Below the pieces are notes generated by a model. That model worked only from the letters and a program-made list of their open reading frames with translations, had not been told where the DNA came from and made no database searches. Of a stretch of 64,000 bases of DNA, positions 59,657-64,000 are shown piece by piece. Source of the stretch: Trebonia kvetii. Its GTDB lineage: Bacteria > Actinomycetota > Actinomycetes > Streptosporangiales > Streptosporangiaceae. The stretch's first letter is position 1. Each line of letters starts with the position of its first letter. The position numbers were made by a program, and so were the translations under genes. The DNA lies in contig NZ_RPFW01000001.1 in the NCBI RefSeq assembly GCF_007827045.1, positions 1,092,519 through 1,156,518 on the forward strand. The letters run 5' to 3'.

Positions 59657-61416
59657 CCCTGCTGGATCCGGCCGTCGCTGGTCACCAGGAAGCTCAGCGC
59701 CTTGCCGCCGATCGTCACGCGCAGCCGGTAGCGGCCACCGCCGGCCGTGACGATGGACGTGTGCACCGGTACACCGAGGGCGGTCGGCGCGATCAGCGTC
59801 AGCATCGCGGCGCTGGGGCCCGTCCTGGTCATGGTCACGATCGGAGCGCGCGTCCGGTGGTTCTGCGCGCGGGACACGAAGCCGCCGACGACCCGGGTGG
59901 AACCGGACGGGATCCGCTGGCCGGGCAGCGGGATCTGCCTGAGCACGAGCTGGGTGCCTGGGGCGGTGGCGACCGCCGTGGCGGCGGTCACCGACTTGAC
60001 CGACAGGCTCGGGTCCAGGTGCCAGAGCTGCTCGTAGCTCGCGGCGCCCGAGGCCCGGTCAAATACCAGGATCAGGTCGGGGTTCTGGTCGACGTAGACG
60101 CTCCGCCACCGCGGGAGGCCGCCGAAGGCGGTGTCGTAGAACTGGTAAAACTGCGCCTTCGTACCGATGGCTGAGGACACGAGCCTGGTCGCGGCGGCCG
60201 GCCGGAACGGGACCCCGGGCATGACCAGGACGCTGGCGGCCTCCGGCGACAGCAGGTACGCGCGGTACGGCGTGTTCGCGTAGCCGTAATGGCCCGCGTT
60301 GACGATCAGGTTCCTCCCCCGTGCGTAATAGGTGAGGCCCATGTGATCGGCGTGGCCGTGGATCTGGGTTCCCGGCCCGAACCGGAGCGAGTAAAAGGAC
60401 TGGCTGCCGAACGTGTTCGCGGTTCCCCATGCCGACCGTCCGAACACGTACCCGGCGGCGTAGACGCCGATGCGCCGCGACGGTGCGGTGCCCTCTTTCC
60501 CTCGCGTCGCCGCGAACCGCAGTGGCGTGTGCGCCCGGTTCCGCGGCGCGATCCGGTAGGTGTCGCCGATCTGGGCAAGCTTGCCGTCCGGCTGGGTGGC
60601 CAGGGCGAGGAACAGCGGCATCTTGGCGATGCGGCCGGTTATCCAGCCGGGTAGGGACAGGCCGCAGGCCTGCACGTCTGCTTCGGCGGTGGTCCACAGT
60701 CCGGTGGAGAAGTTCGCGTATCCGGTCGCCTGCTCGTTGCTCACCCCCTGGGCGTCCACGGCGGGGCCGTACTGGTTCGGCTTGAAGGCAGCGGTGAGAT
60801 GAGTCAGCGCCGTCTTCCGCCACGTCGCGGGCCTGCCGCCCCATTGGCCTGCCGGGTACGCGCAGCCGGCCTTGAGCAGTTCCAGGTCCTGTGACAAGCC
60901 GTGGTTATAGGCGCCCTGCCAGTGCGCGGCATAGTAGTCGAGCAGCACCGGGATCTCGTTGTGTATCCAGGCCTGGCCGGGGAATGCCTGCGCGGAGCAG
61001 ATCGCGGTCAGCGGGTTCTTGTCGGCGATCGGCACGTCGGTGATCCAGGTCTTGAGTATGGCCTCGGCGCGGGCGCGATACGCGCTGGCATGCGGGCCGC
61101 CCGCCAGGTACCCCTCGATCAGCGCCTCGATCCACTCACCCCAGCGGAAATTCAGCCGCCACGTGGGATCGTGGAACGGGTCCATCGACCAGTCGACGGC
61201 CCCCTTGCCGATCGTCGCGGCGCGGAACGGCGCGATCGTGAGCTTGCCCGCCATGATCTCGTCGGCCGTCCCCGCGGGGAAGAACAGCATCGATCCGCAC
61301 GCCCGGGCGTCCGCCGACGACGCCGCCGCGGATGCGTGGGTCGCCGCGACGCAACCGCCGAGCGTCACGACGAACGCGGCCGCGGCGAGGCAAGCTTTCC
61401 GCAGATTCCAGGCCAA
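59653..61416 (-). CDS. Secreted heparinase II/III-family polysaccharide lyase
   Basis: A 587-residue exported protein. The signal (AAAAFVVTLGGCVAA) could be a lipoprotein type with LGGC as lipobox. The N-terminal half is an (alpha/alpha) toroid (LNFRWGEWIEALIEGYLAGG, HNEIPVLLDYYAAHWQGAYN with catalytic-type Asn/His, SNEQATGYANFSTGLW). The C-terminal half is the heparinase II/III beta-sandwich with GPGTQIHGHADHMGLTYYAR and LIVNAGHYGYANTPYRAYLL. Relatives cleave uronic acid-containing glycans (heparin, alginate, bacterial exopolysaccharide) by beta-elimination. The gene shares 4 bp with the end of ridA. It is 12 bp downstream of the phosphotransferase gene on the same strand. Confidence 0.85.
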   Translation of the reverse strand: MAWNLRKACLAAAAFVVTLGGCVAATHASAAASSADARACGSMLFFPAGTADEIMAGKLTIAPFRAATIGKGAVDWSMDPFHDPTWRLNFRWGEWIEALIEGYLAGGPHASAYRARAEAILKTWITDVPIADKNPLTAICSAQAFPGQAWIHNEIPVLLDYYAAHWQGAYNHGLSQDLELLKAGCAYPAGQWGGRPATWRKTALTHLTAAFKPNQYGPAVDAQGVSNEQATGYANFSTGLWTTAEADVQACGLSLPGWITGRIAKMPLFLALATQPDGKLAQIGDTYRIAPRNRAHTPLRFAATRGKEGTAPSRRIGVYAAGYVFGRSAWGTANTFGSQSFYSLRFGPGTQIHGHADHMGLTYYARGRNLIVNAGHYGYANTPYRAYLLSPEAASVLVMPGVPFRPAAATRLVSSAIGTKAQFYQFYDTAFGGLPRWRSVYVDQNPDLILVFDRASGAASYEQLWHLDPSLSVKSVTAATAVATAPGTQLVLRQIPLPGQRIPSGSTRVVGGFVSRAQNHRTRAPIVTMTRTGPSAAMLTLIAPTALGVPVHTSIVTAGGGRYRLRVTIGGKALSFLVTSDGRIQQG

Positions 61417-61427
61417 CCTGACACCAC

Positions 61428-64000
61428 CTAATCCAGGATCTCCACGTACCCGTCGGTTCCGTGCACGCGGATGCGCTGCCCGTCGCGGATCAGCCGGGTG
61501 GCCTGCTCCACCCCCACGACGGCCGGCAGGCCGTACTCCCTGGCGATCACCGCGCCGTGGGTCATCAGGCCTCCCACCTCCGTCACCAGGCCGTTGATCG
61601 CGACGAACGCGGGCGTCCAGCTGGGGTCGGTATAGGCGGTGACCAGGATATCGCCGGCTTCCAGGTCGGCATCCGCCATGTCGAGCACGACGCGGGCGCG
61701 TCCCTCGACGGTGCCCGCGGAGACGGGCAGGCCGGTAAGCGCGCCGGCCGGGACGTCGGGGCGCCGGTAGCTCCCGGCGATGGCCTCCCCGTCTGAGGTG
61801 AGCACCCGGGGCGGCGTGAGCGCCGCGTACGACCTGAACGCCTCCTTGCGCTCGCGGATGAGCTCATCATCGGCCTGGTTCGTGCGCACCACATCGGCGA
61901 GTTCGGCGAGCCTGAGGTAGAAGATGTCTTCCGGCTCGCGCAGCACGCCGGCCTGCACCAGGCGCCCGGCCTCCGCGAGCAAGGCCTGCTTGTAGATGAA
62001 GTAGCGGCTGATCATGAAGTACTTGGGGTACTCCCGGTACCCGGCGAAGATCCTGATCCGGTCGATCAGCTGCTTCGCCTCCTCGGCCTTCGCCGCCCCG
62101 TCCGGCAATTCGCGAAGGCGGGTAAGCACATCCCGTTCCTTCTCTTCGGCATTTCGCTGGCCTTGTTCGAAGCGCCGCTGGCCGGCGCCCGGCTCGAAGT
62201 TCCTGATGTTGCCGAGGATCATCGGCACCAGCGTGGCAGGGCGCTCGCTCCAGCGCGGCTTGGTGATGTCGATCTCGCCGACGCAGCGCATGCCGTACTT
62301 GGCGAGGTAGGCCTCGATGGCGGCCCTGGCCTCTTGCCCGCCCGCCAGCGCGGGCAGCTCGTCGAGGTAGTCCGCGTCCTCACCCACGCGGTCGAGGCCA
62401 ATTCGCTCAAGAAAGGCCACCACGTCGGGATGCGGGCGGATCACGTCCGCGACGTCGAGCAGCGCCAGGCCCATTTCCGCCGTGACGTTGCCAGGCGCGG
62501 ACTGGGTGAGCGTGTCGACCACGTTCTTCTCGCCGAGCCAGCCCTCGAGCAGCTCGTTGAGCCGCCAGGCGGCCTGCATCCCCGCCATGATCGCCTGGCT
62601 GCTGCGCGGGTGGAACAGGATCCGCTGCAGCTCCTCGAAGTCGGCGATGACGAGGTCGAGGAGCGCGGGGCCTGATTTCACCGCGATGTCACGCCTCAGC
62701 GCTTCGTTGGCGGCCTGGCCTGCCTCGGTCAGTTCGGCGGGGATGGCCGGATCGGTCTCGATCGGGCTGGGCGCATCGCCGACCGACACCGGGGGCGCGA
62801 CCTGGGCTTCCGCCGGGAGAACCGGGATGAAGTCGCCGCGATCGAGCACGGTCTGCAGCGCGTCCCCCATCAGCGGGTCGGATTTCGTCATGGCCTGCAG
62901 GAGGCCCGCGCGGGTCGCTGGCGAACCCACCATCTTGGTGACGTCGACGAAGAGCCGGCCCCCCGCGTCGGTCATCGGCGCCCGCGTCGTCAGCAGCCAG
63001 ACGGACAGGCCAAGTGGTTTCATGGCGTCGGTCATCATCTGCTGATGGCCGACCGAAAGGTAGACGTGGTTGCCCTGATCGCTGGTTTCCGGTACCGGGA
63101 ACAGCGTGGTGACCGGCCGGCTCTGCACGATCTGGAACTCGTCGTCCGCCAGGCACCACTCGATGTCCTGTGGCTGGCCGAAGTGCGCCTCGATCCGCCT
63201 GCCAAGCCCGGCGAGCCGGACGACCTGCGCGTCGGTCAGCGCCGGCCGCTCCTGGCTCTCCGGGTCGATCGCAAGCTGTCGCGTTCCGCCACCTGGTGTG
63301 GCCTGGATGACGAGCTTCTTCGCGGCGATCGCCCTGGCGACGATCTCGCCGTCCCGCACCCGGTAGACGTCCGGGTTCACCAGGCCGGATACCAGGGCCT
63401 CGCAGAGGCCGAAGCTTGCCTCGATGGAGACGACCTTCCTGTTGGAGGTGACCGGGTCGGCCGTGAAGAGAATGCCCGATGCCTGCGGGACGAGCATCCG
63501 CTGCACGACCACGGCCATGTGCACCGCGCGGTGGCCGAAGCCGTTGCGCAGCCGGTAGGTCACGGCCCGTTCGGTGAACAGCGAGGCCAGGCAGCGGCTG
63601 ACGTGCTCCAGGACCGAGTCAGGTCCCACGACGTTCAGGTACGTGTCCTGCTGGCCGGCGAAGGAGGCCGTCGGCAGGTCCTCCGCCGTCGCGCTTGACC
63701 GGACGGCCCAGGCGGCGCCAGGCGCGGCATCGCCGCCGAGCCGGTTCACCGAGCGGGTGATCGCCGCCGCCAGGTCGTCAGTGATGGCGATCCCCTCGAT
63801 GGCCTGGCGGATCTCCGCACTGCGCGTGCGGATCGCCTGCCGGTCGTCGGGGTCCAGGCCCGACAGCTCATCGAGCAGGTCATCGATGCCTGGCACGGCC
63901 GCCATGACCCGGTTGAAGGCATCCGTCGTCACGCAGAAGCCGGCCGGCACGCGAACACCCTCGATCCGCGACAGCTCCCCCAGGTTCGCGCCCTTGCCGC
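61428..64000 (-). CDS. rph: Rifamycin phosphotransferase (partial, start beyond window)
   Basis: About 857 residues are visible. The frame enters the window at GGKGANLGELSRIEGVRVPA, so only about 20 N-terminal residues are missing. The ATP-grasp domain has the PEP/pyruvate-kinase features AVRSSATAEDLPTASFAGQQ, SGILFTADPVTSNRKVVSIE and DIEWCLADDEFQIVQSRPVT. The central rifamycin-binding region is helical. The C-terminal swivelling domain has the phospho-His in EVGGLMTHGAVIAREYGLPA. Rph enzymes transfer the beta-phosphate of ATP to rifamycins, giving resistance. The length and all three domains fit Rph rather than PEP synthase. A rifamycin-associated element would lie beyond the right edge. Confidence 0.9.
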   Translation of the reverse strand, partial: GKGANLGELSRIEGVRVPAGFCVTTDAFNRVMAAVPGIDDLLDELSGLDPDDRQAIRTRSAEIRQAIEGIAITDDLAAAITRSVNRLGGDAAPGAAWAVRSSATAEDLPTASFAGQQDTYLNVVGPDSVLEHVSRCLASLFTERAVTYRLRNGFGHRAVHMAVVVQRMLVPQASGILFTADPVTSNRKVVSIEASFGLCEALVSGLVNPDVYRVRDGEIVARAIAAKKLVIQATPGGGTRQLAIDPESQERPALTDAQVVRLAGLGRRIEAHFGQPQDIEWCLADDEFQIVQSRPVTTLFPVPETSDQGNHVYLSVGHQQMMTDAMKPLGLSVWLLTTRAPMTDAGGRLFVDVTKMVGSPATRAGLLQAMTKSDPLMGDALQTVLDRGDFIPVLPAEAQVAPPVSVGDAPSPIETDPAIPAELTEAGQAANEALRRDIAVKSGPALLDLVIADFEELQRILFHPRSSQAIMAGMQAAWRLNELLEGWLGEKNVVDTLTQSAPGNVTAEMGLALLDVADVIRPHPDVVAFLERIGLDRVGEDADYLDELPALAGGQEARAAIEAYLAKYGMRCVGEIDITKPRWSERPATLVPMILGNIRNFEPGAGQRRFEQGQRNAEEKERDVLTRLRELPDGAAKAEEAKQLIDRIRIFAGYREYPKYFMISRYFIYKQALLAEAGRLVQAGVLREPEDIFYLRLAELADVVRTNQADDELIRERKEAFRSYAALTPPRVLTSDGEAIAGSYRRPDVPAGALTGLPVSAGTVEGRARVVLDMADADLEAGDILVTAYTDPSWTPAFVAINGLVTEVGGLMTHGAVIAREYGLPAVVGVEQATRLIRDGQRIRVHGTDGYVEILD

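Noticed and set aside
61428..64000. PEP synthase or pyruvate phosphate dikinase
   Set aside because: The PPDK-type ATP-grasp and His domains are shared, but the PEP/pyruvate TIM barrel is absent and the central region fits rifamycin phosphotransferase.
1..64000. tRNA, rRNA, riboswitch or intact transposase
   Set aside because: I searched the gaps between genes by eye and found no cloverleaf, conserved rRNA, known riboswitch core or DDE/HUH transposase frame; a covariance-model scan would be needed to exclude small RNAs.

Overview
The window is very high-GC DNA with strong G/C bias at third codon positions. Its genes are typical of a large-genome filamentous actinomycete: an LAL-type LuxR regulator, a SARP/BTAD regulator, an LLM-class (F420-type) oxidoreductase, NB-ARC/TPR and WD40 proteins, a DUF222-HNH protein, a secreted GH54 arabinofuranosidase with a ricin-type lectin domain, and a rifamycin phosphotransferase. 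I cannot assign a genus. I see no rRNA, tRNA, CRISPR array, prophage or intact insertion sequence.

Layout. 1-5 kb: histidine kinase tail, TetR repressor with a three-site operator array facing an internally deleted oxidoreductase, DUF4389 membrane proteins, VIT1-type metal transporter, and a secreted phosphodiester-glycosidase-like lipoprotein. 5-11 kb: DinB-like protein, Na+/H+ antiporter, and a NarL-type two-component system divergent from an ABC-2 exporter. 11-18 kb: truncated K+ channel, two convergent MFS transporters that are both frameshifted, MerR regulator, a COG2345 (Fe-S type) regulator translationally coupled to a 55-residue remnant of GTP cyclohydrolase I, ferredoxin reductase and LLM oxidoreductase. 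18-26 kb: 2-hydroxyacid dehydrogenase, a SARP/NB-ARC gene split by two TAA codons, DUF4386 protein, decayed amidase, PNPOx-like protein and an orphan solute-binding-fold protein. 26-33 kb: 14-blade WD40 protein divergent from an amino-acid permease that overlaps an NB-ARC/TPR gene. 33-41 kb: TetR/SnoaL pair, frameshifted hydrolase, DUF222-HNH protein, a 600-bp gene-free stretch, LAL regulator, and a rearrangement scar joining a TetR fragment to a glutamine-synthetase fragment before a PuuD-like amidotransferase. 41-52 kb: GH54 enzyme, ArsR/SRPBCC/SnoaL cluster with paired operators, and a complete sugar ABC-import operon with an unassigned (alpha/alpha)-barrel-like protein, divergent from its probable FadR-type regulator.

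52-59.7 kb is the most coherent metabolic unit: cupin, TesB-type thioesterase, benzoate/2-aminobenzoate-type CoA ligase, a fused FAD-monooxygenase/Old Yellow Enzyme of the salicylyl-CoA / 2-aminobenzoyl-CoA class, and PaaX form one tightly packed operon. It is divergent from a RidA gene, with an ACGGTCGT inverted repeat between them. This looks like a CoA-thioester aromatic degradation module, for salicylate or more probably anthranilate. The window ends with a secreted heparinase-II/III-like lyase and the rifamycin phosphotransferase gene, which runs off the right edge.

A recurrent theme is gene damage. At least nine loci are frameshifted, deleted, truncated or nonsense-mutated, several at short tandem duplications. 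Either the region is decaying or the assembly has consensus errors; reads covering the specific bases listed below would decide.
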